From positions 36,009,501 to 36,073,500 of the forward strand of contig CP136897.1 in NCBI GenBank assembly GCA_034359265.1: a DNA stretch of 64,000 bases. The letters are read 5' to 3'. Below the pieces are notes generated by a model, which saw only the letters and a list, made by a program, of their open reading frames with translations, was not told the DNA's origin and did no database searches. Shown in pieces: positions 22,720-35,317 of this stretch (the stretch's first letter is position 1; the number at the start of each line of letters is the position of its first letter). The DNA comes from Canna indica. Taxonomy: Eukaryota > Streptophyta > Magnoliopsida > Zingiberales > Cannaceae. The position numbers were made by a program, and so were the translations under genes.

Positions 22720-23084
22720 TTTTTTTACTACCTATTTGATTGCACGACGAGATCATTTTTTTACCAATCTTTCTAACCAAACGTTAAGGACGGACGACGT
22801 CGTCGTCATAAATCTTGGCTGTCGATCGCCCGCGCGGGGACCGCCGCAACCTCTACGGCCGGCTCGATCGACCAACCGACCCGAAAAATTAAAATTTGTA
22901 AATAAATAAGAAAAATAACATTTCAATTATTATTTTTCGTTTAAAACGGGCGTAACTCCGTGCATTATTGTCCGATTTCAGCTTTTCACGTGGCGCTGAA
23001 AGGCACGCGAAGAGACGAAGAAAATGACCCCGAGTTGTCCCTCGGACGCTCACCCTTATTAGCCGACGATCAAAAGTGCATGAC

Positions 23085-23203
23085 GGGTGCGATCATACTA
23101 GCACTAACGCACCGGATCCCATCAGAACTCCGAAGTTAAGCGTGCTTGCGCGAGAGTGGTACTAGGATGGGTGACCCCTTGGGAAGTCCTCGCGTTGCAC
23201 CTT
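23085..23203 (+). rRNA. 5S rRNA: 5S rRNA, full length
   Basis: Copy of 19213 (C15T, G65C, A74G, C95T, T109C); its upstream spacer keeps the C lost there. Confidence 0.89.
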
Positions 23204-23570
23204 TTTTTTTACTACCTATTTGATTGCACGACGAGATCATTTTTTTTACCAATCTTTCTAACCAAACGTTAAGGACGGACGACATCGTCGCCATAAAATT
23301 TGGCTGTCGATCGCCCGCGCGGGGCCCGCCGCAACCTCTACGGCCGGCTCGATCGACCAACCGACCCGAAAAATTAAAATTTGTAAATAAATAAGAAAAA
23401 TAACATTTCAATTATTATTTTTCGTTTAAAACGGGCGTAACTCCGTGCATTATTGTCCGATATCAGCTTTTCACGTGGCGCTGAGAGGTGCGCAAAGAGA
23501 CGAAGAAAATGACCCCCGAACTCTCCCTCGGACGCTCACCCTTATTAGCCGACGATCAGAAGTGCATATC

Positions 23571-23689
23571 GGGTGTGATCATACCAGGACTAACGCACCG
23601 GATCCCATCAGAACTCCAAAGTTAAGGGTGCTTGGGCGAGAGTAGTACTAGGATGGGTGACCCCTTGGGAAGTCCTTGCGTTGCACCTT
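23571..23689 (+). rRNA. 5S rRNA: 5S rRNA, full length
   Basis: Copy of 19699, sharing C18G and G48A. Confidence 0.87.
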
Positions 23690-24054
23690 TTTTTTACTAC
23701 CTATTTGATTGCACGACGAGATCATTTTTTTTACCAATCTTTCTAACCAAACGTTAAGGACGGACGACGTCGTCGCCATAAATCTTGGCTGTCGATCGCC
23801 CGCGCGGGGTCTGCCGCAACCTCTACTGCCGGCTCGATCGACCAACCGACCCGAAAAATTAAAATTTGTAAATAAATAAGAAAAATAACATTTCAATTAT
23901 TATTTTTCGTTTAAAACGGGCGTAACTCCGTGCATTATTGTCCGATTTCAGCTTTTCACGTGGCGCTGAAAGGCGCGCGAAGGGACGAAGAAAATGACCC
24001 TGAGCTGTCCCTCGGACGCTCACCCTTATTAGCCGACGATCAGAAGTGCATGAT

Positions 24055-24173
24055 GGGTGCGATCATAGCAACACTAACGCACCGGATCCCTTCAAAAATC
24101 CGAAGTTAAGCGTGCTTGGGCGAGAGTAGTACTAGGATGGGTGACCCCCTGGGAAGTCCTCGTGTTGCACCTT
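24055..24173 (+). rRNA. 5S rRNA: 5S rRNA, full length
   Basis: C14G, G17A, A37T, G41A, C44A form. First of two units present only in the second copy of the eight-unit repeat. T at -1. Confidence 0.89.
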
Positions 24174-24538
24174 TTTTTTTACTACCTATTTGATTCGACG
24201 ACGAGATCATTTTTTTTACCAATCTTTCGAACCAAACGTTAAGGACGGACGACGTCGTCGCCATAAAATTTGGCTATCGATCGCCCGCGCGGGGCCCGCC
24301 GCAACCTCTACGGCCGGCTCGGTCGACTAACCGACCCGAAAAATTAAAATTTGTAAATAAATAAGTAAAATAACATTTAATTAAAATTTTTCGTTTAAAA
24401 CGGGCGTAAGTCCGTGCATTACTGTCCGATTTTAGCTTTTCACGTGGCGATGAAAGGCGCGCGAAGAGACGAAGAAAATGACCCCCGAACTCTCCCTCGG
24501 ACGCTCACCTTATTAGCCGATGATCAGAAGTGCATATC

Positions 24539-24657
24539 GAGTGCGATCATACCAGCAGTAACGCACCGGATCCCATCAGAACTCCGAAGTTAAGCGTGCA
24601 TGGGCGAGAGTAGTACTAGGATGTGAGACCCCTTCGGAAGTCCTCGTGTTGCACCTT
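24539..24657 (+). rRNA. 5S rRNA: 5S rRNA, full length
   Basis: Differs at G2A, C20G, T62A, G86T, T88A, C95T, G97C. Second of the two extra units; C20G links it to 16804. Confidence 0.86.
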
Positions 24658-25023
24658 TTTTTTTACTACCTATTTGATTGCACGACGAGATCATTTTTTT
24701 TACCAATCTTTCTAACCAAACGTTAAGAACGGACGACGTCGTCCCAATAAATCTTGGCTGTCGATCGCCCGCGCGGGGCCCGCCGCAACCTCTACTGCCG
24801 GCTCGATCGACCAACAAACCCGAAAAATTAAAATTTGTAAATAAATAAGAAAAATAACATTTCAATTATTATTTTTCGTTTAAAACGGGCGTAACTCCGT
24901 TCATTATTGTCCGATTTCAGCTTTTCACGAGGCGCTGAAAGGCACGCGAAGAGACGAAGAAAATGACCCCGAGTTGTCCCTCGGACGCTCACCCTTATTA
25001 GCCGACGATCAAAAGTGCATGAC

Positions 25024-25141
25024 CGGTGCGATCATACTAGCACTAACGCACCGGATCCCATCTGAACTCCGAAGTTAAGCGTGCGTGGGCAAGAGTAGTA
25101 CTAGGATGGGTGACCCCAGGGAAGTCCTCGTGCTGCACTTG
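25024..25141 (+). rRNA. 5S rRNA: 5S rRNA, 1-nt deletion
   Basis: Copy of 20183 with one added change (T96A). Confidence 0.82.
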
Positions 25142-25506
25142 TTTTTTTACTACCTATTTGCTTGCACGACGAGATCATTTTTTTACCAATATTTCTAACC
25201 AAACGTTAAGGACGGACGACGTCGTCGTCATAAATCTTCGCTGTCGATTGCCCGCGCGGGGCCCGCCGCAACCTCTACGGCCGGCTCGATTGACCAACCG
25301 ACCCGAAAAATTAAAATTTGTAAATAAATAAGAAAAATAACATTTCAATTATTATTTTTCGTTTAAAACGGGCGTAACTCCGTGCATTATTGTCCGATTT
25401 CAGCTTTTCACGTGGTGCTGAAAGGCACGCGAAGAGACGAAGAAAATGACCCCGAGTTGTCCCTCGGACGCTCATCCTTATTAGCCGACGATCAGAAGTG
25501 CATGAC

Positions 25507-25625
25507 GGGTGCGATCATACTAGCACTAACGCACCGGATCCCATCAGAACTCCGAAGTTAAGGGTGCTTGGGCGAGAGTAGTACTAGGATGGGTGACCCC
25601 TTGGGAAGTCCTTGCGTTGCACCTT
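25507..25625 (+). rRNA. 5S rRNA: 5S rRNA, full length
   Basis: Copy of 20666; no difference seen within the gene. Confidence 0.88.
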
Positions 25626-25991
25626 TTTTTTTACTACCTATTTGATTGCACGACGAGATCATTTTTTTTACCAATCTTTCTAACCAAACGTTAAGGACGG
25701 ACGACGTCGTCGCCATAAATCTTGGTTGTCGATCGCCCGCGCGGGGCCCGCCGCAACCTCTACTGCCGGCTCGATCGATCAATCGACCCGAAAAATTAAA
25801 ATTTGTAAATAAATAAGAAAAATAACATTTCAATTATTATTTTTCGTTTAAAACGGGCGTAACTCCGTGCATTATTGTCCGATTTCAGCTTTTCACGTGG
25901 CGCTGAAAGGCGCGCGAAGGGACGAAGAAAATGACCCTGAGCTGTCCCTCGGACGCTCACCCTTATTAGCCGACGATCAAAAGTGCATGAT

Positions 25992-26110
25992 GGGTGCGAT
26001 CATAGCAACACTAACGCACCGGATCCCTTCAAAAATCCGAAGTTAAGCGTGCTTGGGCGAGAGTAGTACTAGGATGGGTGACCCCCTGGGAAGTCCTCGT
26101 GTTGCACCTT
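25992..26110 (+). rRNA. 5S rRNA: 5S rRNA, full length
   Basis: Copy of 21151 (C14G, G17A, A37T, G41A, C44A). Confidence 0.89.
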
Positions 26111-26475
26111 TTTTTTTACTACCTATTTGATTCCACGACGAGATCATTTTTTTTACCAATCTTTCGAACCAAACGTTAAGGACGGACGACGTCGTCGCCA
26201 TAAAATTTGGCTATCGATCGCCCGCGCGGGGCCCGCCGCAACCTCTACGGCCGGCTCGATCGACTAACCGACCCGAAAAATTAAAATTTGTAAATAAATA
26301 AGAAAAATAACATTTAATTAAAATTTTTCGTTTAAAACGGGCGTAAGTCCGTGCATTACTGTCCGATTTTAGCTTTTCACGTGGCGCTGAAAGGCGCGCG
26401 AGGAGATGAAGAAAATGACCCCCGAACTCTCCCTCGGACGCTCACCTTATTAGCCGACGATCAGAAGTGCATATC

Positions 26476-26594
26476 GAGTGCGATCATACCAGCACTAACG
26501 CACCGGATCCCATCAGAACTCCGAAGTTAAGCGTGCATGGGCGAGAATAGTACTAGGATGTGTGACCCTTTCGGAAGTCCTCGTGTTGCACCTT
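26476..26594 (+). rRNA. 5S rRNA: 5S rRNA, full length
   Basis: Copy of 21635 with the same seven substitutions. Confidence 0.85.
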
Positions 26595-26960
26595 TTTTTT
26601 TACTACCTATTTGATTGCACGACGAGATCATTTTTTTTACCAATCTTTCTAACCAAACGTTAAGAACGGACGACGTCGTCACAATAAATCTTGGCAGTCG
26701 ATCGCCCGCGCGGGGCCCGCCGCAACCTCTACTGCCGGCTCGATCGACCAACCGACCCGAAAAATTAAAATTTGTAAATAAATAAGAAAAATAACATTTC
26801 AATTATTATTTTTCGTTTAAAACGGGCGTAACTCCGTTCATTATTGTCCGATTTCAGCTTTTCACGAGGCGCTGAAAGGCACGCGAAGAGACGAAGAAAA
26901 TGACCCCGAGTTGTCCCTCGGACGCTCACCCTTATTAGCCGACGATCAAAAGTGCATGAC

Positions 26961-27078
26961 CGGTGCGATCATACTAGCACTAACGCACCGGATCCCATTT
27001 GAACTCCGAAGTTAAGCATGCGTGGGCGAGAGTAGTACTAGGATGGGTGACCCCTGGGAAGTCCTCGTGCTGCACTTG
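26961..27078 (+). rRNA. 5S rRNA: 5S rRNA, 1-nt deletion
   Basis: Copy of 22120. The duplication ends in the spacer after this gene, where the two blocks stop matching closely. Confidence 0.82.
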
Positions 27079-27443
27079 TTTTTTTACTACCTATTTGATT
27101 GCACGACGAGATCATTTTTTTACCAATCTTTCTAACCAAACGTTAAGGACGGACGACGTCGTCGTCATAAATCTTGGCTGTCGATTGCCCGCGCGGGGCC
27201 CGCCGCAACCTCTACGGCCGGCTCGATCGACCAACCGACCTGAAAAATTAAAATTTGTAAATAAATAAGAAAAATAACATTTCAATTATTATTTTTCGTT
27301 TAAAACGGGCGTAACTCCGTGCATTATTGTCCGATTTCAGCTTTTCACGTGGCGCTGAATGGCACGCGAAGAGACGAAGAAAATGACCCCGAGTTGTCCC
27401 TCGGACGCTCACCCTTATTAGCCGACGATCAGAAGTGCATGAC

Positions 27444-27562
27444 GGGTGCGATCATACTAGCACTAATGCACCGGATCCCATAAGAACTCCGAAGTTAAGC
27501 GTGCTTGCGCGAGAGTGGTACTAGGATGGGTGACCCCTTGGGAAGTCCTCGCGTTGCACCTT
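27444..27562 (+). rRNA. 5S rRNA: 5S rRNA, full length
   Basis: Differs at C15T, C24T, C39A, G65C, A74G, C95T, T109C. Confidence 0.88.
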
Positions 27563-27929
27563 TTTTTTTACTACCTATTTGATTGCACGACGAGATCATT
27601 TTTTTTACCAATCTTTCTAACCAAACATTAAGGACGGACGACATCGTCGCCATAAAATTTGGCTGTCGATCGCCCGCGCGGGGCCCGCCGCAACCTCTAC
27701 GGCCGGCTATATCGACCAACCGACCCGAAAAATTAAAATTTGTAAATAAATAAGAAAAATAACATTTCAATTATTATTTTTCGTTTGAGACGGGCGTAAC
27801 TCGGTGCATTATTGTCCGATTTCAGCTTTTCACGTGGCGCTGAAAGGTGCGCAAAGAGACGAAGAAAATGACCCTCGAACTCTCCCTCGGACGCTCACCC
27901 TTATTAGCCGACAATCAAAAGTGCATGAC

Positions 27930-28048
27930 CGGTGCGATCATACTAGCACTAACGCACCGGATCCCATCAGAACTCCGAAGTTAAGGGTGCTTGGGCGAGA
28001 GTAGTACTAGGATGGGTGACCCCTTGGGAAGTCCTCGCGTTGCACCTT
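27930..28048 (+). rRNA. 5S rRNA: 5S rRNA, full length
   Basis: Differs at G1C, C15T, C57G, C95T, T109C. Confidence 0.88.
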
Positions 28049-28415
28049 TTTTTTTACTACCTATTTGATTGCACAACGAGATCATTTTTTTTACCAATCT
28101 TTCTAACCAAACGTTAAGGACGGACGACATCGTCGCCATAAAATTTGGCTGTCGATCGCCCGCGCGGGGTCCGCCGCAACCTCTACGGCCGGCTCGATCG
28201 ACCAACCGACCCAAAAAATTAAAATTTGTAAATAAATAAGAAAAATAACATTTCAATTATTATTTTTCATTTAAAACGGGCGTAACTCCGTGCATTATTG
28301 TCCGATTTTAGCTTTTCACGTGGCGCTGAAAGGTGCGCAAAGAGACGAAGAAAATGACCCCCGAACTCTCCCTCGGACGCTCACCCTTATTAGCCGACAA
28401 TCAAAAGTGCATGAC

Positions 28416-28534
28416 GGGCGCGATCATACTAGCACTAACGCACCGGATCCCATCAGAACTCCGAAGTTAAGGGTGCTTGGGCGAGAGTAGTACTAGGATG
28501 GGTGACCCCTTGGGAAGTCCTCGCGTTGCACCTT
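28416..28534 (+). rRNA. 5S rRNA: 5S rRNA, full length
   Basis: Differs at T4C, C15T, C57G, C95T, T109C. Confidence 0.88.
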
Positions 28535-28900
28535 TTTTTTTACTACCTATTTGATTGCACGACGAGATCATTTTTTTTACCAATCTTTCTAACCAAACGT
28601 TAAGGACGGACGACGTCGTCGCCATAAATCTTGGCTGTCGATCGCCCGCGCGGGGCCCGCCGCAACCTCTACTGCCGGCTCGATCGACCAACCGTCCCAA
28701 AAAATTAAAATTTGTAAATAAATAAGAAAAATAACATTTCAATTATTATTTTTCGTTTGAGACGGGCGTAACTCCGTGCATTATTGTCCGATTTCAGCTT
28801 TTCTCGAGGCGCTGAAAGGCACGCGAAGGGACGCAGAAAATGACCCCGAGTTGTCCCTCGGACGCTCACCCTTATTAGCCGACAATCAAAAGTGCATGAC

Positions 28901-29019
28901 GGGTGCGATCATACTAGCACTAACGCACCGGATCCCATCAGAACTCCGAAGTTAAGGGTGCTTGGGCGAGAGTAGTACTAGGATGGGTGACCCCTTGGGA
29001 AGTCCTCGCGTTGCACCTT
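28901..29019 (+). rRNA. 5S rRNA: 5S rRNA, full length
   Basis: Differs at C15T, C57G, C95T, T109C. Its spacer GC block reads GCGCGCCCCG. Confidence 0.89.
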
Positions 29020-29385
29020 TTTTTTTACTACCTATTTGATTGCACGACGAGATCATTTTTTTTACCAATCTTTCTAACCAAACGTTAAGGACGGACGACG
29101 TCGTCGCCATAAATCTTGGCTGTCGATCGCCCGCGCGCGCCCCGCCGCATCCTCTACTGTCGGCTCGATCGATCAACCGACCTGAAAAATTAAAATTTCT
29201 AAATAAATAAGAAAAATAACATTTCAATTATTATTTTTCGTTTATAACGGGCGTAACTCCGTGCATTATTGTCCGATTTTAGCTTTTCACGAGGTGCTGA
29301 AAGGCACGCGAAGAGACGATGAAAATGACCTCGTGTTGTCCCTCGGACGCTCACCCTTATTAGCCGACGATCAAAAGTGCATGAC

Positions 29386-29504
29386 GGGTGCGATCATACT
29401 AGCACTAACGCTCTGGATCCCATCAGAACTCCGAAGTTAAGCGTGCTTGCGCGAGAGTGGTACTAGGATGGGTGAGCCCTTGGGAAGTCCTCGCGTTGCA
29501 CCTT
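29386..29504 (+). rRNA. 5S rRNA: 5S rRNA, full length
   Basis: Differs at C15T, A27T, C29T, G65C, A74G, C91G (C box), C95T, T109C. Confidence 0.87.
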
Positions 29505-29871
29505 TTTTTTTAATACCTATTTGATTGCACGACGAGATCATTTTTTTTACCAATCTTTCTAACCAAACGTTAAGGACGGACGACATCGTCGCCATAAAAT
29601 TTGGCTGTCGATCGCCCGCGCGGGGCCCGCCGCAACCTCTACGGCCAGTTCGATCGACCAATCGACCCGAAAAATTAAAATTTGTAAATAAATAAGAAAA
29701 ATAAAATTTCAATTATTATTTTTCATTTAAAACGGGCGTAACTCCGTGCATTATTATCCGATTTCAGCTTTTCACGTGGTGCTGAAAGGCGCGCAAAGAG
29801 ACACAGAAAATGACCCCCGAACTCTCCCTCGGACGCTCACCCTTATTAGCCGACGATCAGAAGTGCATATC

Positions 29872-29990
29872 GGGTGTGATCATACCAGCACTAACGCACC
29901 GGATCCCATCAGAACTCCGAAGTTAAGGGTGCTTGGGCGAGAGTAGTACTAGGATGGGTGACCCCTTGGGAAGTCCTCGCGTTGCACCTT
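29872..29990 (+). rRNA. 5S rRNA: 5S rRNA, full length
   Basis: Differs at C6T, C57G, C95T, T109C. This unit and the one before it share the spacer form AAAATTTCAATTATT. Confidence 0.89.
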
Positions 29991-30357
29991 TTTTTTTAAT
30001 ACCTATTTGATTGCACGACGAGATCATTTTTTTTACCAATCTTTCTAACCAAACGTTAAGGACGGACGACATCGTCGCCATAAAATTTGTCTGTCGATCG
30101 CCCGCGCGGGGCCCGCCGCAACCTCTACGGCCAGTTCGATCGACCAATCGACCCGAAAAATTAAAATTTGTAAATAAATAAGAAAAATAAAATTTCAATT
30201 ATTATTTTTCGTTTAAAACGGGCGTAACTCCGTGCATTATTGTCCGATTTCAGCTTTTCACGTGGTGCTGAAAGGCGCGCAAAGAGACACAGAAAATGAC
30301 CCCCGAACTCTCCCTCGGACGCTCACCCTTATTAGCCGACGATCAGAAGTGCATATC

Positions 30358-30476
30358 GGGTGTGATCATACCAGCACTAACGCACCGGATCCCATCAAAA
30401 CTCCGAAGTTAAGCGTGCTTGGGCGAGAGTAGTACTAGGATTGGTGACCCCCTGGGAAGTCCTCGTGTTGCACCTT
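30358..30476 (+). rRNA. 5S rRNA: 5S rRNA, full length
   Basis: Differs at C6T, G41A, G85T only. Stop TTGTTTTTT. Confidence 0.9.
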
Positions 30477-30842
30477 GTTTTTTACTACCTATTTGATTGC
30501 ACGACGAGATCATTTTTTTTACCAATCTTTCTAACCAAACGTTAAGGACGGACGATGTCGTCGCCATAAATCTTGGCTATCGATCGCCCGCGCGGGGCCC
30601 GCCGCAACCTCTACTGCAGGCTCGATCGACCAACCGACCCGAAAAATGAAAATTTGTAAATAAATAAGAAAAATAACATTTCAATTATTATTTTTCGTTT
30701 AAAACGGGCGTAACTCCGTGCATTATTGTCCGATTTCAGCTTTTCACGTGGCGCTGAAAGGCGCGCAAAGGGACGAAGAAAATGACCCTGAGCTGTCCCT
30801 CGGACGCTCACCCTTATTAGCCGACGATCAGAAGTGCATGAT

Positions 30843-30961
30843 GGGTGCGATCATAGCAGCACTAACGCACCGGATCCCTTCAAAAATCCGAAGTTAAGCG
30901 TGCTTGGGCGAGAGTAGTACTAGGATGGGTGACCCCCTGGGAAGTCCTCGTGTTGCACCTA
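30843..30961 (+). rRNA. 5S rRNA: 5S rRNA, full length
   Basis: Differs at C14G, A37T, G41A, C44A. An A interrupts the T-run after one T (TATTTTTTT). T at -1. Confidence 0.89.
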
Positions 30962-31326
30962 TTTTTTTACTACCTATTTGATTCCACGACGAGATCATTT
31001 TTTTTACCGATCTTTCGAACCAAACGTTAAGGACGGACGACGTCGTCGCCATAAAATATGGCTATCGATGGCCCGCGCGGGGCCCGCCGCAACCTCTACG
31101 GCCGGCTCGATCGACTAACCGACCCGAAAAATTAAAATTTGAAAATAAATAAGTAAAATAACATTTAATTATTATTTTTCATTTAAAACGGGCATAAGTC
31201 CGTGCATTACTGTCCGATTTTAGCTTTTCACGTGGCGCTGAAAGGCGCGCGAAGAGACGAAGAAAATGACCCCCGAACTCTCCATCGGACGCTCACCTAA
31301 TTAGCCGACGATCAGAAGTGCATATC

Positions 31327-31445
31327 GAGTGCGATCATACCAGCACTAACGCACCGGATCCCATGAGAACTCCGAAGTTAAGCGTGCATGGGCGAGAGTA
31401 GTACTAGGATGTGTGACCCCTTGGGAAGTCCTCGTGTTGCACCTT
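31327..31445 (+). rRNA. 5S rRNA: 5S rRNA, full length
   Basis: Differs at G2A, C39G, T62A, G86T, C95T. The upstream TATA-like element reads TAATTAG. Confidence 0.88.
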
Positions 31446-31811
31446 TTTTTTTACTACCTATTTGATTGCACGACGAGATCATTTTTTTTACCAATCTTTC
31501 TAACCAAACGTTAAGAACGGACGACGTCGTCGCAATAAATCTTGGCTGTCGATCGCCCGCGCGGGGCCCGCCGCAACCTCTACTGCTGGCTCGATCGACT
31601 AACCGACCCGAAAAATTAAAATTTGTAAATAAATAAGAAAAATAACATTTCAATTATTATTTTTCGTTTAAAACTGGCGTAACTCCGTGCATTATTGTCC
31701 GATTTCAGCTTTTCACGAGGCGCTGAAAGGCACGCGAAGAGACGAAGAAAATGACCCCGAGTTGTCCCTCGGACGCTCACCCATATTAGCCGACGATCAA
31801 AACTGCATGAC

Positions 31812-31930
31812 GGGTGCGATCATACTAGCACTAACGCACCGGATCCCATCAGAACTCCGAAGTTTAGGGTGCTTGGGCGAGAGTAGTACTAGGATGGGTG
31901 ACCCCTCGGGAAGTCCTCGCGTTGCACCTT
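31812..31930 (+). rRNA. 5S rRNA: 5S rRNA, full length
   Basis: Differs at C15T, A54T and C57G (both A box), C95T, T96C, T109C. Confidence 0.88.
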
Positions 31931-32297
31931 TTTTTTTACTACCTATTTGATTGCACGACGAGATCATTTTTTTTACCAATCTTTCTAACCAAACGTTAAG
32001 GACGGACGACGTCGTCGCCATAAATCTTGGCTGTCGATCGCCCGCGCGGGGCCCGCCGCAACCTCTACGGCGGGCTCGATCGACCAACCGACCCGAAAAA
32101 TTAAAATTTGTAAATAAAAAAGAAAAATAACATTTCAATTATTATTTTTCATTTAAAACGGGCGTAACTCCGTGCATTATTGTCCGATTTCAACTTTTCA
32201 CGTGGCGCTGAAAGGCGCGCAAAGAGACGAAGAAAATGACCCCTGAACTCTCCCTCGGAGGCTCACCCTTATTAGCCGACGATCAGAAGTGCATATC

Positions 32298-32416
32298 GGG
32301 TGTGATCATACCAGCACTAACGCACCGGATCCCATCAGAACTCCGAAGTTAAGGGTGCTTGGGCGAGAGTAGTACTAGGATGGGTGACCCCTTGGGAAGT
32401 CCTCGCGTTGCACCTT
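32298..32416 (+). rRNA. 5S rRNA: 5S rRNA, full length
   Basis: Differs at C6T, C57G, C95T, T109C. Same gene form as 34228 and 50056. Confidence 0.89.
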
Positions 32417-32782
32417 TTTTTTTACTACCTATTTGATTGCACGACGAGATCATTTTTTTTACCAATCTTTCTAACCAAACGTTAAGGACGGACGACGTCG
32501 TCACCATAAATCTTGGGTGTCGATCGCCCGCGCGGGGCCCGCCAAAACCTCTACTGCCGGCTCGATCGACCAACCGACCCGAAGAATTAAAATTTGTAAA
32601 TAAATAAGAAAAATAACATTTCAATTATTATTTTTCGTTTAAAACGGGCGTAACTCCGTGCATTATTGTCCGATTTCAGCTTTTCTCGTGGCGCTGAAAG
32701 GCACGCGAACAGACGAAGAAAATGACCCTGAGCTGTCCCTCGGACGCTCACCCTTATTAGCCGATGATCAGAAGTGCATGAC

Positions 32783-32901
32783 GGGTGCGATCATAGCAGC
32801 ACTAACGCACCGGATCCCATCAAAACTCCGAAGTTAAGCGTGCTTGGGCGAGAGTAGTACTAGGATGGGTGACCTCCTGGGAAGTCCTCGTGTTGCACCT
32901 T
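32783..32901 (+). rRNA. 5S rRNA: 5S rRNA, full length
   Basis: Differs at C14G, G41A, C93T. Three changes; both A box and intermediate element are consensus. Confidence 0.9.
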
Positions 32902-33256
32902 TTTTTTTAATACCAATTTGATTGCACGACGAGATCATTTTTTTTACCAATCTCTCTAACCAAACGTTAAGGACGGACGACGTCGTCGCCATAAAATTTG
33001 GCTGTCGATCGCCCGCCGCAACCTCCACGGCCGGCTCGATCGACCAACCGACCCGAAAAATTAAAATTTGTAAACAAATAAAAAAAATAACATTTCAATT
33101 ATTATTTCTCGTTTAAAACGGGTGTAACTCCGTGTATTATTGTCCGATTTTAGCTTTTCACGTGGCGCTGAAAGGCACGGGAAGTGTTGAAGAAAATGAC
33201 CCCGAGTTGTCCCTCGGACGCTCACCCATATTAGCCGACGATCAAAAGTGCATGAC

Positions 33257-33375
33257 GGGTGCGATCATACTAGCACTAACGCACCGGATCCTATCAGAAC
33301 TCCGAAGTTAAGGGTGCTTGGGCGAGAGTAGTACTAGGATGGGTGACCCCTCGGGAAGTCCTCGCGTTGCACCTT
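33257..33375 (+). rRNA. 5S rRNA: 5S rRNA, full length
   Basis: Differs at C15T, C36T, C57G, C95T, T96C, T109C. First gene of the large duplication; partner at 49085. Confidence 0.88.
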
Positions 33376-33741
33376 TTTTTTTACTACCTATTTGATTGCA
33401 CGACGAGATCATTTTTTTTACCAATCTTTCTAACCAAACGTTAAGGACGGACGACGTCGTCGCCATAAATCTTGGCCGTCGATCGCCCGCGCGGGGCCCG
33501 CCGCAACCTCTACTGCATGCTCGATCGACCAACCGACCCGAAAAATTAAAATTTGTAAATAAATAAGAAAAATAACATTTCAATTATTATTTTTCGTTTA
33601 AAACGGGCGTAACTCCGTGCATTATTGTCCGATTTCAGCTTTTCACGAGGCGCTGAAAGGCACGCGAAGAGACGAAGAAAATGACCCCGAGTTGTCCCTC
33701 GGACGCTCACCCTAATTAGCCGACGATCAAAAGTGCATGAC

Positions 33742-33860
33742 GGGTGCGATCATACTAGCACTAACGCTCAGAATCCCATCAGAACTCCGAAGTTAAGCGT
33801 GCTTGCGCGAGAGTGGTACTAGGATGGGTGACCCCTTGGGAAGTCCTCTCGTTGCACCTT
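33742..33860 (+). rRNA. 5S rRNA: 5S rRNA, full length
   Basis: Differs at C15T, A27T, C29A, G31A, G65C, A74G, C95T, G108T, T109C. Confidence 0.86.
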
Positions 33861-34227
33861 TTTTTTTACTACCTATTTCATTGCACGACGAGATCATTTT
33901 TTTTACCAATCTTTCTAACCAAACGTTAAGGACGGACGCCATCGTCGCCATAAAATTTAGCTGTCGATCGCCCGCGCGGGGCCTGCCGCAACCTCTACGG
34001 CGGGCTCGATCGACCAACCGACCCGAAAAATTAAGATTTGTAAATAAATAAGAAAAATAACATTTCAATTATTATTTTTCATTTAAAACGGGCGTAACTC
34101 CGTGCATTATTGTCCGATTTCAGCTTTTCACGTGGCGCTGAAAGGCGCGCAAAGAGACGAAGAAAATGACCCCTGAACTCTCCCTCGGAGGCTCACCCTT
34201 ATTAGCCGACGATCAGAAGTGCATATC

Positions 34228-34346
34228 GGGTGTGATCATACCAGCACTAACGCACCGGATCCCATCAGAACTCCGAAGTTAAGGGTGCTTGGGCGAGAGT
34301 AGTACTAGGATGGGTGACCCCTTGGGAAGTCCTCGCGTTGCACCTT
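34228..34346 (+). rRNA. 5S rRNA: 5S rRNA, full length
   Basis: Differs at C6T, C57G, C95T, T109C. Spacer carries ATCTTGGGTG and CCGAAGAATTAA, also seen after 32298 and 50056. Confidence 0.89.
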
Positions 34347-34712
34347 TTTTTTTACTACCTATTTGATTGCACGACGAGATCATTTTTTTTACCAATCTTT
34401 CTAACCAAACGTTATGGACGGACGACGTCGTCGCCATAAATCTTGGGTGTCGATCGCCCGCGCGGGGCCCGCCGCAACCTCTACTGCCGGCTCGATCGAC
34501 CAACCGACCCGAAGAATTAAAATTTGTAAATAAATAAGAAAAATAACATTTCAATTATTATTTTTCGTTTAAAACGGGCGTAACTCCGTGCATTATTGTC
34601 CGATTTCAGCTTTTCACGTGGCGCTGAAAGGCGCGCGAACAGACGAAGAAAATGACCCTGAGCTGTCCCTCGGACGCTCACCCTTATTAGCCGACTATCA
34701 GAAGTGCATGAT

Positions 34713-34831
34713 GGGTGCGATCATAGCAGCACTAACGCACCGGATCCCATCAAAACTCCGAAGTTAAGCGTGCTTGGGCGAGAGTAGTACTAGGATTGGT
34801 GACCCCCTGGGAAGTCCTCGTGTTGCACCTT
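34713..34831 (+). rRNA. 5S rRNA: 5S rRNA, full length
   Basis: Differs at C14G, G41A, G85T. T at -1. Confidence 0.9.
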
Positions 34832-35198
34832 TTTTTTTACTACCTATTTGATTGCACGACGAGATCATTTTTTTTACCAATCTTTCTAACCAAACGTTAA
34901 GGACGGACGACGTCGTCGCCATAAAATTTATCTGTCGATCGCCCGCGCGGGGCCCTACGCAACCTCTACGGCCGGCTCGATCGAACAACCGACCCGAAAA
35001 ATTAAAATTTGTAAACAAATAAGAAAAATAACATTTCAATTATTATTGCTCGTTTAAAACGGGCGTAACTCCGTGCATTATTGTCCGATTTTAGCTTTTC
35101 ACGTGGCGCTGAAAGGCACGGGAAGAGACGAAGAAAATGACCCCCGAACTCTCCCTCGGACGCTCACCCTTATTAGCCGACGTTCAGAAGTGCATATC

Positions 35199-35317
35199 GA
35201 GTGCGATCATACCAGCACTAACGCACCGGATCCCATCAGAACTCCAAAGTTAAGCGTGCATGGGCGAGAGTAGTACTAGGATATGTGACCCCTTGGGAAG
35301 TCCTCGTGTTGCACCTT
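35199..35317 (+). rRNA. 5S rRNA: 5S rRNA, full length
   Basis: Differs at G2A, G48A, T62A, G85A, G86T, C95T. Confidence 0.87.

Larger units (their letters stand above)
22603..27443 (+). repeat. Eight-unit higher-order repeat, second copy with two extra units
   Basis: Same unit order as the preceding block but with two more units (24055 and 24539) between the third and fourth. These resemble the units near 16.3-17.8 kb: C20G in the gene and the spacer form taagtaaaataacatttaat are shared. Confidence 0.85.
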
